From assembly GCF_021390595.1 (NCBI RefSeq), contig NZ_JAJEJR010000002.1, forward strand, positions 1,798,001 through 1,862,000: 64,000 nucleotides of DNA, read 5' to 3'. The translations under genes were made by a program, and so were the position numbers. Below, piece after piece: positions 1-8,772 of the stretch. How positions within the stretch are numbered: position 1 is the first letter of the stretch; every line of letters begins with the position of its first letter. Source of the DNA: Paraburkholderia sp. HP33-1. GTDB lineage: Bacteria > Pseudomonadota > Gammaproteobacteria > Burkholderiales > Burkholderiaceae. The notes beneath the pieces are model-generated. The model worked only from the letters and a program-made list of their open reading frames with translations. It ran no database searches and was not told where the DNA came from.

Positions 1-85
1 AACGGGCCAGGCCGTGCGCGTCCGGCTAAGTGCCTGATTCGACGCAAGTCTCACCAAACGATCAGGCGACTCTCTGCACACTCCA

Positions 86-99
86 TTTCATTAATGAAA
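86..99. promoter_or_regulatory. 14-bp perfect palindrome upstream of the PrpR-type regulator
   Basis: TTTCATTAATGAAA is a perfect 14-bp inverted repeat about 30 bp before the likely start of the sigma-54 activator. It could be an operator for autoregulation or for another regulator, but an AT-rich palindrome can also arise by chance. Nothing else in bases 1-127 could be assigned, and no gene end was recognised there. Confidence 0.3.
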
Positions 100-127
100 C
101 CGCGAATTTCAAATTGGCAACGAATGC

Positions 128-2131
128 TTGCATAATAGAGATCCCAACTCACCCCGCCACGAGCCGCCGACCTTGAGCACGCCTCTGTACGAACCGCCGC
201 AGCGTCCACGCGTCTGGGCGCTCAGCATCAGCCGCCTGCGCGATCTGTTCTTCGACATCGCCGGCGAATATGTGGAACGCGCGGATATTCGCATCGTGTC
301 GCACGCCTTCGAAGACGCGGTCCGCGAAATCGAAGGCGCGGGCGCCGCGCGTCCCGACGTCGTGCTCGCGGGCGGCTCGAACGGCGCATATCTGAAAACG
401 CGCGTGTCAGTGCCGGTCGTGCGGATCAGCCCGACCGGCTACGACGTGATGCATGCGCTCGCGCGCGCGCGTCGCGAAGGCGCGCGTGTCGCGCTCGTCA
501 CGCACGGCGACACGCCCGACGAACTGCGCCGCTTCACCGCCGCTTACGCGCTCGACGTCACGTTCGCGTCGTATCAGTCCGCGCAGGACGCCGAGAGCGT
601 CGTGCTCGATCTCAGCGATCGCGGCATCGACGTCGTGGTCGGCCCGGGGATGGTCACCGATCTGGCCGCGAGCGCGGGCATGGGCGCGGTATTTCTGTAC
701 TCGCGCGCGTCGGTGCGCGCCGGCTTCGACACCGCGCTCGAAGTCGCCCAGGCGACGCGCCGCGAAACCGTGCGGCGTCAGCGGCTCGACACGCTGCTGC
801 AGCATCTGCGCGACGGCGTGGTCGCGCTCGATGCGCAAGGCCGCATCGAAGTGATGAACCAGCGTCTCGCGAGCGTGCTCGGCATCGATGCCGCGAAGGC
901 GGTCGGCCGCGCGCTGCACGATCTCGCGCCGGACCTCGCGGGCAGTCTGCCCGATGCGGACGGCGACAGTTTTTGCACGGTGCGCGGCGCGAGCTATGTC
1001 GTGCATCGCGGGCCGCTCGCGAGCAGCGGCGCGGCGCCGGGCACCGTTCTGACGTTTCAGGAATCGCGCGCGGTCGAGCGGCTCGATCGCACGCTGCGGG
1101 CTCGTCAACGCGTGCAGCAGTTCACCGCGCGCTACCGGCTCGACGATATCGTCGGCGCGTCGGAATCGATCGAACGGGTGCGCGCGCTCGTCGCGCGTTA
1201 TGCGAGATCGGATGCGACCGTGCTGATTCTCGGCGAGAGCGGCACCGGCAAGGAGATGGTCGCGCAGAGCATGCATCAGCTGAGCGCACGGCGCGACTTC
1301 GCGTTCGTCGCGATCAACTGCGGGGCGTTTCCGGAGGCGCTGCTCGAAAGCGAGCTGTTCGGCTACGAGGAAGGCGCCTTCACCGGCGCGCGCAAGGGCG
1401 GCAAGGCGGGGCTGATCGAGGTCGCGCATCGCGGCACGCTGTTTCTCGACGAGATCGGCGAGATGCCGTTGCCGTTGCAGAGCCGCCTGCTGCGCGTGTT
1501 GCAGGAGCGCGAAGTGGTGCGGCTCGGTTCGACGGAGCCGACGCGCGTCGATATCCGCGTCGTCGCGGCGACGCATCGCGCGCTCACCGAGAGCGTTGCG
1601 GCCGGCAGTTTCCGCGCCGATCTGTACTACCGGCTCAATATCCTCAGCATCGCCCTGCCGCCGCTGCGCGAGCGGCCGAACGACCTGCTGCCGCTGGCCG
1701 CCGAGCTGTTGCGCCAGACGGCCGCGCGCGAGCCGAGGCTGGCGGCGCGCGTGCCCGACGCGGACACCGCCGCGCGCATGCTGGAGGGTTTGGGCGCGGC
1801 GTTGCGGCGCTACGCGTGGCCGGGCAATGTACGCGAGTTGCAGAACGTGATCGAGCGGATCGTGGTTGAACTCGCGGATAGCGATGCGGACACGGATGCG
1901 AGCGCGGCACTCGTCACGCGCGACCTGCTGCGCGCAGTCGCGCCGGAAATCGTCGAGCCGATCGCGCGCGCGAAGCCGGCCGCGCTGACGCTGCGCGAGC
2001 GCAGCCGTCATGTCGAAGCCGATGAGATCCGCGCGGTGCTCGCGGCTCATGAAGGCGATCGCGATGCGGCGTGCGCCGCGTTGGGCATCAGCAAGACGAC
2101 GTTGTGGCGCAAGCTGAATGCGGGGCGTTAG
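128..2131 (+). CDS. PrpR-type sigma-54-dependent transcriptional activator
   Basis: This is a bacterial enhancer-binding protein of 667 residues. Residues about 30-210 match the PrpR N-terminal sensory domain, followed by a short PAS-like segment (about 220-300) and a AAA+ domain. The AAA+ domain shows Walker A GESGTGKE (369-376), the sigma-54 contact loop GAFTGA (416-421) and Walker B GTLFLDEIGE (436-445). A Fis-type helix-turn-helix closes the protein (about 625-665). The start is a TTG at 128; a second TTG at 173 is possible, and no ATG lies nearby in frame. The next gene, a tartrate/D-malate dehydrogenase, begins 73 bp downstream on the same strand, so it is the natural target. PrpR senses 2-methylcitrate in propionate catabolism; the ligand here is unknown. 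I saw no correctly spaced -24/-12 promoter before either gene. Confidence 0.88.
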   Translation: MHNRDPNSPRHEPPTLSTPLYEPPQRPRVWALSISRLRDLFFDIAGEYVERADIRIVSHAFEDAVREIEGAGAARPDVVLAGGSNGAYLKTRVSVPVVRISPTGYDVMHALARARREGARVALVTHGDTPDELRRFTAAYALDVTFASYQSAQDAESVVLDLSDRGIDVVVGPGMVTDLAASAGMGAVFLYSRASVRAGFDTALEVAQATRRETVRRQRLDTLLQHLRDGVVALDAQGRIEVMNQRLASVLGIDAAKAVGRALHDLAPDLAGSLPDADGDSFCTVRGASYVVHRGPLASSGAAPGTVLTFQESRAVERLDRTLRARQRVQQFTARYRLDDIVGASESIERVRALVARYARSDATVLILGESGTGKEMVAQSMHQLSARRDFAFVAINCGAFPEALLESELFGYEEGAFTGARKGGKAGLIEVAHRGTLFLDEIGEMPLPLQSRLLRVLQEREVVRLGSTEPTRVDIRVVAATHRALTESVAAGSFRADLYYRLNILSIALPPLRERPNDLLPLAAELLRQTAAREPRLAARVPDADTAARMLEGLGAALRRYAWPGNVRELQNVIERIVVELADSDADTDASAALVTRDLLRAVAPEIVEPIARAKPAALTLRERSRHVEADEIRAVLAAHEGDRDAACAALGISKTTLWRKLNAGR

Positions 2132-2204
2132 GCACGCACCAAAGGCGCACGCATAAAATAACCGCCACCGCATCCCCAACCCATTCCGCAAGGAGAAGCC
2201 CAGC

Positions 2205-3287
2205 ATGTCGAAGAAATACCGGATTGCCGTCATCCCCGGCGACGGCATCGGCGTCGAGGTGATGCCCGAAGCGCTGCGCGTACTCGAGGTCGCGACCCAA
2301 CGCTTCGGCATCGAGCTCGAGTATCAGCACATCGAGTGGGCAAGCTGCGACTACTACGCGAAGCACGGCAAGATGATGCCGGACGACTGGAAAGCGCAAC
2401 TGCAATCGGCCGATGCGATCCTGTTCGGCGCGGTCGGCTGGCCCGATACCGTGCCCGATCACATCTCGCTGTGGGGGTCGCTGCTGAAGTTTCGCCGCGA
2501 GTTCGACCAGTATGTGAATCTGCGGCCCGCACGGCTTTTTGCGGGCGTGCCGTCGCCGCTCGCGGGACGCAAGGCCGGCGACATCGATTTCTGGATCGTG
2601 CGCGAGAATACCGAGGGCGAGTACTCGTCGGTGGGCGGCGTGATGTTCGAAGGCACCGAGCGCGAATTCGTGCTGCAGGAGTCGGTGTTCACGCGGCACG
2701 GAAGCGAGCGTGTGCTGAAGTTCGCGTTCGATCTCGCGCAGCGCCGCGCGCGCAAGAAAATCACCGTCGCGACGAAAAGCAACGGCATCGCGATCAGCAT
2801 GCCCTGGTGGGACAAATGCGCGGCCGCTATCGCCGCGCAGTATCCGGATGTCACATGGGACAAGCAGCACATCGACATCCTGTGCGCGCGTTTCGTGCTG
2901 AACCCGGACCGTTTCGACGTGGTCGTCGCGACCAATCTGTTCGGCGACATCCTGTCCGATCTCGGCCCCGCGTGCACGGGCACCATCGGCCTCGCGCCGT
3001 CGGGCAACCTGAATCCGGACCGCAGGTTTCCGTCGCTGTTCGAGCCGGTGCACGGCTCGGCACCCGACATCGCGGGCAAGCACATCGCGAATCCGATCGC
3101 GATGATCTGGTCGGCCGCGATGATGCTCGACTTCCTCGGCCATTCGAGCGGCAAGGAGCGCGAAGCGCACGACGCGATCCTGCAGGCGATCGAGGCGACG
3201 CTGATCGAAGGTCCGCATACCGCCGACCTCGGCGGTCAGGCGAGCACGAGTGAAGTCGGCAAGGCCATTGCGGCCAAACTCGCGTGA
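2205..3287 (+). CDS. ttuC: Tartrate dehydrogenase / D-malate dehydrogenase (decarboxylating)
   Basis: This 360-residue protein belongs to the isocitrate/isopropylmalate dehydrogenase family, in the tartrate and D-malate branch that oxidises tartrate or D-malate with NAD to oxaloglycolate or pyruvate plus CO2. Visible family features are the N-terminal nucleotide/substrate segment IPGDGIG, the REN(T)EGEYS segment, the lysine in ATKSNG, and the metal-binding stretch NLFGDILSDL followed by GTIGLAPSGN. Length is typical. The ATG at 2205 has a good ribosome site (AAGGAG, nine bases upstream). It lies just after a sigma-54 activator on the same strand and is probably co-transcribed with or controlled by it. 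Tartrate versus D-malate preference cannot be read from sequence. Confidence 0.88.
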   Translation: MSKKYRIAVIPGDGIGVEVMPEALRVLEVATQRFGIELEYQHIEWASCDYYAKHGKMMPDDWKAQLQSADAILFGAVGWPDTVPDHISLWGSLLKFRREFDQYVNLRPARLFAGVPSPLAGRKAGDIDFWIVRENTEGEYSSVGGVMFEGTEREFVLQESVFTRHGSERVLKFAFDLAQRRARKKITVATKSNGIAISMPWWDKCAAAIAAQYPDVTWDKQHIDILCARFVLNPDRFDVVVATNLFGDILSDLGPACTGTIGLAPSGNLNPDRRFPSLFEPVHGSAPDIAGKHIANPIAMIWSAAMMLDFLGHSSGKEREAHDAILQAIEATLIEGPHTADLGGQASTSEVGKAIAAKLA

Positions 3288-3348
3288 CATGAATGAAGCG
3301 CCGGGCGCGCAGGCCGCGTGAACGCGCGGCGCAACGTCGGGTGCGCCG

Positions 3349-4968
3349 TTATCGACAGTTGCGCCGCTCGTAGAGCGACCATTCGCCCTCGTGGGTCACG
3401 AGGGCGACATCGCATTCGTTATTGGCGAAGAAATCTTTCGGCAATGGCCCTTCCTTGCGAACGAAGAAATAGCGGTACTGACGGCCGTTGTCCTTGTTCC
3501 ATTCGAAACTTCCCGGATTGTGTTCGAGCACCGGGGGGGAGATGGGCATCAAGCCCGGCCTGAAGCGCGCGATCTGCGGCACGAAAGTCGCGAAGTTCAG
3601 ATCGACGAAACCGTGTTTCTCCGCCTGATACCACAGCGACTGGTGCTCGTACGCGAACGGGCTCCTGTAGGCAGGACTCGCGCGATCGAAGACGAGGCTC
3701 AGCGCGCGCTGCCCCGGCTCGGCTTGCTCGAGCAACTCCCCCAGCGGCGCAATCTCGACGGCGAAACGATGCAGACGAATCGTCTGGTCCGCGAAAAAGA
3801 TCCAGCACCCCGCGATGATCAACGCTTGCACGCCCACGCCAGGCAGCGTGCCCGAAGTCGAGCCGGACGACGCACGGCGAGCGCCGCTCGCGGTGGATTG
3901 CGGCGCGCAGAACATCAGCGCATAGGCGGGCAGCAGAAACACTGCAAAACGGTGATACAGGTACGCGGTCTTCAGCGCCGTGCCGGGCACGAGGAACCAC
4001 ACAATCGCCACGGCGAGCATCGGCACGATGACCGAGCGATCGGGATTGATCCGGTTGCGCCACAACCACGGCGCGGCGAACATCAGTGCGACGAGGGGCA
4101 AATACACCGCCGCGCCCTTGTTCATGCCCCACACGTACACTGGCAGCGAGACGAGGCGCTGCCAGTCGAAGCCCCATCCGAATACGTCTATCCCGGGCAA
4201 CGGCCGCCCGAGTAGCGGATCGGTCGCGCGGCTCCACAGCATATACGCGATGCACAGCACGCCGAGCGGCACGAACGGCGCCAGCGCGAGTATCTTGCGC
4301 GCGAACGTCTTCTGTTTGACCAGCACGAAGCCGACGCCTATCACCATCGCGAACAGAAACACGAGCCCGTGACAGAAGAACAGCGCCGTGCCCGCAACGA
4401 ACATCCCTACACCCTTCCTGACCGAGGTCTGCGTCGCATAGTCGTGCGAGAGCCACATGAACAGAATGCCCAACGGTGTCGCGACCAGAAACGTATAGAA
4501 GCCCCACGTGAAGGCGAAGCCGAAAAATCCCGGCACGAACAGCCAGTCGAGCCGTGGATCGCCGCCCAGATAGCGGCGAAACCCGACGCACGATGCCACG
4601 AACGCGAAGTACGCGAGCATCAGCACAGACTTGAGCGCGGCGCCGATCGGCATCAGATACGTGAGCGGCAGCGCGATGCCGTAGCCGACGAGATACGGCG
4701 TGAGCAGGTTGAGCTGCACGAGGTTTTGCCAGGGCGACGTATGCGCGAGCAGATCACGCAGCAACATCACCTGTCCGGCGTGTTGCGGCAAGTCGACCAA
4801 CGGCGGACGCGGCGCGATCCAGAACAACGCTCCGCCATACAGTACGGTGACGATGAACAGCACGCGAGGAACAATCGCGGCGAGCCGGCCGGAGCGCGCA
4901 AACACGTCTGCGGACACCGTCTCGATGTCCGCACTCGCCGGCGCGGAACGATCGACGGGAGAATTCAT
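3349..4968 (-). CDS. Polytopic membrane protein of a Gtr-like glycosylation pair
   Basis: This 539-residue protein has about ten hydrophobic segments between residues 30 and 400 and a soluble C-terminal region of about 130 residues. No enzyme family is certain. Its shape, many membrane helices followed by a non-membrane tail, resembles the serotype-specific glucosyltransferases (GtrC/GtrII-like, GT-C topology) that use a polyprenol-linked sugar on the periplasmic face. The start codon overlaps the stop of the upstream GT2 gene by four bases (ATGA), which indicates translational coupling. That context makes a final glycosyltransferase using the lipid-linked donor made by the GT2 protein the best guess. 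Confidence 0.6.
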   Translation of the reverse strand: MNSPVDRSAPASADIETVSADVFARSGRLAAIVPRVLFIVTVLYGGALFWIAPRPPLVDLPQHAGQVMLLRDLLAHTSPWQNLVQLNLLTPYLVGYGIALPLTYLMPIGAALKSVLMLAYFAFVASCVGFRRYLGGDPRLDWLFVPGFFGFAFTWGFYTFLVATPLGILFMWLSHDYATQTSVRKGVGMFVAGTALFFCHGLVFLFAMVIGVGFVLVKQKTFARKILALAPFVPLGVLCIAYMLWSRATDPLLGRPLPGIDVFGWGFDWQRLVSLPVYVWGMNKGAAVYLPLVALMFAAPWLWRNRINPDRSVIVPMLAVAIVWFLVPGTALKTAYLYHRFAVFLLPAYALMFCAPQSTASGARRASSGSTSGTLPGVGVQALIIAGCWIFFADQTIRLHRFAVEIAPLGELLEQAEPGQRALSLVFDRASPAYRSPFAYEHQSLWYQAEKHGFVDLNFATFVPQIARFRPGLMPISPPVLEHNPGSFEWNKDNGRQYRYFFVRKEGPLPKDFFANNECDVALVTHEGEWSLYERRNCR

Positions 4969-5900
4969 AGCGTTTGCTCAATGATGAAACGAGGACGCTG
5001 CTTGGTTTCGGCATACGTCTTCGAGATGTAGCCGCCGATCACACCGAGGAAAAGCAACTGGATACCACCGAGGAAGTACATCGGAATCACCGTCGACGCC
5101 CAGCCGGGCACCGTGAGATTGGTGAAGATGCGCGCATAGAGGGCCCATGCGCCGAAGCATAGCGAACCGACCGCCAGCAATGCGCCGAGGCGCGTACTCC
5201 ATTGCAGGGGTACGGCGGAGAACGACGTGATGCCGTCGAACGCAAGGATGAGCATTTTGCCGAGCGGGTATTTGCTCTCGCCCGCAAAGCGCGGAGCACG
5301 CTCGTATTCGACGATCGCAGTCTTGAACCCCAGCAGCGGAATGATGCCGCGCAGGAACAGATTGACCTCCTGAAACTGCCGTAGCGCTTCCACGGTCTTG
5401 CGGCTCATCAGGCGAAAATCCGCATGGCCCGGCAGGATGTCGACGCCGAACGTCCGCAGCAGCCTGTAGTAGTTGCGAGCGGTGAAGCGCTTGAAGAATG
5501 TGTCCGTCGTACGCTTGTGACGCACACCGAAGACGATTTCCGCCCCCGACTGATATTCCGCGAGCATGCGCGGAATGGCTTCGATATCGTCCTGAAGATC
5601 GGCGTCGAGGCTGACGAGCACATCGCCCTGAGCCGTCATCAGGCCGGCAAGCAGCGCATTCTGATGGCCGCGATTGCGCGAGAGTTTGATGCCGCCGCAG
5701 TGGGCGTCCTGTGCGTGCAGCGCTTCAATGATCGACCAGGTGTGGTCGCGGGAACCGTCGTCGATGAAAGTGATGCGGCTTTCGTTGCTTACGTCGCCGG
5801 CTTCGATCAATCGCTCCAGAAGTGCGAGAAGCCGCTTGCTCGTCTCGGAGAGTACCTCTTCTTCGTTGTAGCACGGTACGACGAGATTCATCATCGTCAT
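4965..5900 (-). CDS. GtrB/DPM1-like polyprenol-phosphate glycosyltransferase (GT2)
   Basis: The protein is 311 residues from the ATG at 5900, preceded by GGGGA at good spacing. It opens with the GT2 signature NLVVPCYNEEEV, continues with FIDDGSRD and the acidic metal-binding SLDADLQDD, and ends with two strongly hydrophobic segments (about residues 225-250 and 262-285). This is the layout of GtrB and related dolichol/undecaprenol-phosphate sugar transferases, which load a sugar on polyprenol phosphate at the cytoplasmic face. The downstream membrane protein overlaps it by four bases. A GtrA-type flippase lies on the other strand about 1.1 kb away, which completes the usual three parts. Confidence 0.87.
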   Translation of the reverse strand: MTMMNLVVPCYNEEEVLSETSKRLLALLERLIEAGDVSNESRITFIDDGSRDHTWSIIEALHAQDAHCGGIKLSRNRGHQNALLAGLMTAQGDVLVSLDADLQDDIEAIPRMLAEYQSGAEIVFGVRHKRTTDTFFKRFTARNYYRLLRTFGVDILPGHADFRLMSRKTVEALRQFQEVNLFLRGIIPLLGFKTAIVEYERAPRFAGESKYPLGKMLILAFDGITSFSAVPLQWSTRLGALLAVGSLCFGAWALYARIFTNLTVPGWASTVIPMYFLGGIQLLFLGVIGGYISKTYAETKQRPRFIIEQTL

Positions 5901-6261
5901 AGGCAAATCCCCATTCTGTAGCTGGCTCGACCCAGAGTCAGGCGCAGAGTCCGGCGTTCAACCTGTTTCGACATTAGTACGCATCGGCGATCACAGGCAA
6001 GCATAAGGACCTCATTGTCCGAAAATCACTAACGCATCGGAAATAACGTCGAATTGGAGCCGCAACGGAATTACCACATCGGAATACGAACAACCGCTTT
6101 TTACTGATACACCGTCAACATGAGCACGGTCGATACGCAGGCAAATGCGATTGTTCTCGCGCTCCCGTATGATTGTGTCGTGGCGACAGGAGATGAACCG
6201 TCACGCCGGATCGTTTTCCAATGACCTTTGGAACCGATGTATTACGGTAAGGATGAATAGC
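5901..6261. other. Divergent intergenic region of the Gtr-like locus
   Basis: This 361-bp stretch separates the minus-strand GT2 pair from the plus-strand methyltransferase/GtrA pair, so it must hold both promoters. Its base composition is clearly richer in A and T than the flanking genes. I could not pick a convincing -35/-10 pair, and no further gene is supported. Confidence 0.5.
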
Positions 6262-6957
6262 ATGGACAAAGCCGAGTTCGACAGCTTTGCTGACGAGTAT
6301 CTTTCGCTGCACGCCCGTAACATTGCGGTGTCGGGAGAAGGCCCGGAGTATTTCGCCGAGTACAAGATTCGCGACATCGCCGAGGAGATGACGCGACGCG
6401 ATGCGCTACCCGCGCGCATGCTCGATTTCGGATCGGGCGTCGGCACGTCGATTCCCTGGGTGAAGCGCTATTTGCCTGACGCACAACTCACATGCGCGGA
6501 TGTATCGGAACGCTCACTGGAAGTCGCGCAACGCCGCTTTCCTGATTCTTCGCGCTTCGTTCACTTTGACGGCCACACGCTGCCGTTCGAGCAGGGCGAA
6601 TTCAATCTCGCCTATGCAATGTGCGTGTTCCATCACATCGATCACGCCGAGCATGTTCATTTGCTGAGCGAACTTAAACGCGTCGTGGGTCCGCGGGGAA
6701 CGGTCGTCATCTTCGAGCACAATCCGCTGAATCCGCTGACCGTCAGGGCAGTCAACACCTGCGAGTTCGATGTGAACGCCAAACTGATCAACGCGCGCAA
6801 GATGAAGCAGGCATGCCTCGATGCTGGCTTTTCCGAGGTGGACGTGCGCTTTCGGATTTTCTTTCCTCACATGCTGGCCAAGCTTCGTCCGCTCGAAAAA
6901 TATCTGACTCATGTCCCGCTCGGCGCCCAATACTCCGTCTACGCGAGCGCCGCATGA
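6262..6957 (+). CDS. Class I SAM-dependent methyltransferase
   Basis: This 231-residue protein carries the S-adenosylmethionine-binding glycine loop LDFGSGVGTSIPW (about residues 52-64), an acidic residue at the end of the second strand (LTCADVSERS) and the later strand VVIFEHNP. It fits the Methyltransf_11/25 group; the acceptor is unknown. I choose ATG 6262 because TAAGGA sits eight bases before it; ATG 6253 is also possible. It is followed 13 bp later by a GtrA-type gene, so it probably modifies a sugar or lipid-linked intermediate of this glycosylation locus. Confidence 0.78.
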   Translation: MDKAEFDSFADEYLSLHARNIAVSGEGPEYFAEYKIRDIAEEMTRRDALPARMLDFGSGVGTSIPWVKRYLPDAQLTCADVSERSLEVAQRRFPDSSRFVHFDGHTLPFEQGEFNLAYAMCVFHHIDHAEHVHLLSELKRVVGPRGTVVIFEHNPLNPLTVRAVNTCEFDVNAKLINARKMKQACLDAGFSEVDVRFRIFFPHMLAKLRPLEKYLTHVPLGAQYSVYASAA

Positions 6958-6970
6958 AGGCGGTCATTCA

Positions 6971-7378
6971 ATGAACGACCTACGCACGACAGCATTGCAT
7001 TTCGAACCTGTTCGCCAGTTCATCAAGTATCTGCTGGTTGGCGGCCTCAATACGGCGATCTCGGCCGTTATCATCTTCATTGCGCAAGCGGCCGGCGCCA
7101 ATCCTGTGGTCGCCAACATAACCGGCTACGCGATTGGTGTGGCCTTGAGCTTCGCGCTCAACAGCAGGTTCACGTTCAGGACAGCGGCAACGCGGCACAC
7201 GGCCATCCGCTTTCTGATCGTGGTTCTGATCTCGTATCTGGCCAATCTCGCGACGATGGTTTCGGTGTTGCATCTGACACACGCGCCCTACCTCGCGCAA
7301 CTGTGCGGCATTCCCGTCTACGTGATGGTGGGCTTTCTCGGCAACCGGTATTGGGCGATGCGCGAGCGCACACGCTGA
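6971..7378 (+). CDS. GtrA family membrane protein (putative lipid-linked sugar flippase)
   Basis: A 135-residue protein with four predicted membrane helices. It starts with the family hallmark QFIKYLLVGGLNTAIS and contains the typical FALNSRFTFR segment between helices two and three. GtrA proteins are thought to flip polyprenol-phosphate sugars across the inner membrane for periplasmic glycosylation. The ATG at 6971 has AAGGCGG upstream. It forms a short operon with the methyltransferase and would act together with the GT2 and the large membrane protein encoded divergently. Confidence 0.88.
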   Translation: MNDLRTTALHFEPVRQFIKYLLVGGLNTAISAVIIFIAQAAGANPVVANITGYAIGVALSFALNSRFTFRTAATRHTAIRFLIVVLISYLANLATMVSVLHLTHAPYLAQLCGIPVYVMVGFLGNRYWAMRERTR

Positions 7379-7418
7379 AGATGAAAGACTATCCAGGCCA
7401 TTCACCAGGGACACCGCC

Positions 7419-8405
7419 ATGAGCAGGGAAGCCTATCCGATCGAAGTCGAATTCCCCTATCTCGCGCAGCATGAGCAATCGTCGTCGGGTATTGCGTATG
7501 TCCACACGTACGATTCCGGCATGCCCGGCCCGCACGTGATGATCAATGCGCTCACGCACGGCAACGAAGTGTGCGGCGCGATCGTCGTCGATGAACTGCT
7601 GCGGCACGCGATGCGGCCCCGGCGCGGGCGCCTCACGCTGTCGTTCGCGAATGTCGCCGCGTACCGGCGCTTCGATCCCGCGAATCCCGATGCCGCGCGC
7701 TTCGTCGATCAGGACTTCAACCGCGTGTGGACCGCCGCCGTGCTCGACGACACCTCGCGCACGTCGAGCGAACTCGAGCGCGCGCGGGCGATGCGCCCGG
7801 TGCTCGACTCAGTCGACGCGTTGCTCGACCTGCATTCGATGCACGAGCGCTGCAAGCCGCTGATCGTTGCTGGACCGCTGCAAAAAGGCATCGACCTCGC
7901 GGTACGGCTCGGCACGCCCGCCACGGTGATCTGCGACGAAGGCCATCCCGAAGGCCGCCGCATGCGCGACTACGAAAGGTTCGGCGACGCCGCGAGCCCG
8001 AAGAACGCGCTGCTGATCGAATGCGGCCAGCATTGGGAGCGCAGTGCGGTGGCAGTCGCACGCGATACGACCGCGCGCTTCCTGCTGCTGTCCGGCGTGA
8101 TCGACGAAACGGATCTGCCGCCGGGGTGGCTCGCGCCGTTGCCGCCCGCGCAGCAGATCGTGCGCGTGACGCAGCCGGTCGTCGCGACGAGCATGGACTT
8201 CAGCTTCGCCGCGGCGTACACCGGCCTCGAGGTTTTCGCCGAGGCGGGCGCTGTGATCGGCTGGTCGAACGGCGAGCCGGTGTGCACGCCCTACGACAAC
8301 TGCATCCTCGTGATGCCTTCGCTGCGGCAGTTGCGTCCCGGTGTGACCGTCGTGCGGTTCGGACGCATCGAGCGGACGGTCACCAATCCTGCGGTGACGG
8401 GCTGA
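7419..8405 (+). CDS. Succinylglutamate desuccinylase/aspartoacylase-like M14 zinc hydrolase
   Basis: The 328-residue protein belongs to the AstE/AspA branch of the M14 zinc carboxypeptidase fold. Metal ligands are visible in NALTHGNEVCG (the H-x-x-E pair) and in LLDLHSMHE (the third histidine). The segment LIECGQHW provides the likely catalytic glutamate. Such enzymes remove an acyl group from an N-acyl amino acid or cleave a related amide; the substrate is not predictable. The start has little Shine-Dalgarno character beyond an upstream AGGGACA. A strong hairpin follows the stop, so it appears monocistronic. The next gene is an aromatic-acid transporter, which may hint at an acyl-amino acid or aromatic amide substrate. 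Confidence 0.75.
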   Translation: MSREAYPIEVEFPYLAQHEQSSSGIAYVHTYDSGMPGPHVMINALTHGNEVCGAIVVDELLRHAMRPRRGRLTLSFANVAAYRRFDPANPDAARFVDQDFNRVWTAAVLDDTSRTSSELERARAMRPVLDSVDALLDLHSMHERCKPLIVAGPLQKGIDLAVRLGTPATVICDEGHPEGRRMRDYERFGDAASPKNALLIECGQHWERSAVAVARDTTARFLLLSGVIDETDLPPGWLAPLPPAQQIVRVTQPVVATSMDFSFAAAYTGLEVFAEAGAVIGWSNGEPVCTPYDNCILVMPSLRQLRPGVTVVRFGRIERTVTNPAVTG

Positions 8406-8434
8406 CGGCAGGAAGCCGTTTGCCGTTTGTTTCG

Positions 8435-8501
8435 GCGCCTTGACCTTGACGCGCGGGGCCGGATGGCAGCGCGCCGCCATCCGGCGCCAAGGCGCGCTTT
8501 T
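8435..8501 (+). terminator. Two-layer hairpin terminator after the M14 hydrolase
   Basis: An inner perfect 10-bp stem (GCCGGATGGC, 8458-8467, with GCCATCCGGC, 8476-8485) is enclosed by an outer 8-bp stem (GCGCCTTG, 8435-8442, with CAAGGCGC, 8488-8495). A short T run (8498-8501) follows. It lies 30 bp after the stop codon of the hydrolase. The rest of the 367-bp gap to the transporter at 8773 holds the candidate operator at 8589 and no gene. Confidence 0.6.
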
Positions 8502-8588
8502 GCCCGCTTTGGCGCATCTGGGGTATTCCCCCGTTGACCCGAATGATTTCATTGCTTACAGTGGCGCGCGTTCGCGTGAAGAATCACC

Positions 8589-8603
8589 GTTCTATATGCG
8601 AAC
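8589..8603. promoter_or_regulatory. Candidate operator before the aromatic-acid transporter
   Basis: GTTC and GAAC half-sites enclose a 7-bp AT-rich core (8589-8603). The spacing resembles sites used by IclR-family regulators of aromatic catabolism, such as those of the PobR/PcaR group. It lies 170 bp before the start codon. Short dyads of this kind are common, so this is only a candidate. Confidence 0.28.
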
Positions 8604-8772
8604 AAATTCCCTCGCCCGGCGCGGCTCTGTCAAGCCGATCCGCCCTGGTATGATTCATTGCCGAAGCACGGCCAGTTGGCCCGAACGTAGGCATCGTGCG
8701 CCGCTGCCAGGCGGCGTACAGTCTTAAGAAGAATGGCTCGCGTAGCGGGCCTTTCGCAGTCAGGAGACCATC

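Noticed and set aside
114..132. A TTGGCA...TTGCA arrangement resembling a sigma-54 promoter before the PrpR-type gene
   Set aside because: The GG-to-GC distance is two bases longer than the strict sigma-54 spacing, and the second element overlaps the likely TTG start codon.
407..2311. 634-codon open frame antisense to the sigma-54 activator
   Set aside because: The plus-strand frame has complete, ordered family motifs; the antisense frame is arginine-rich and without motifs, a typical GC-rich shadow.
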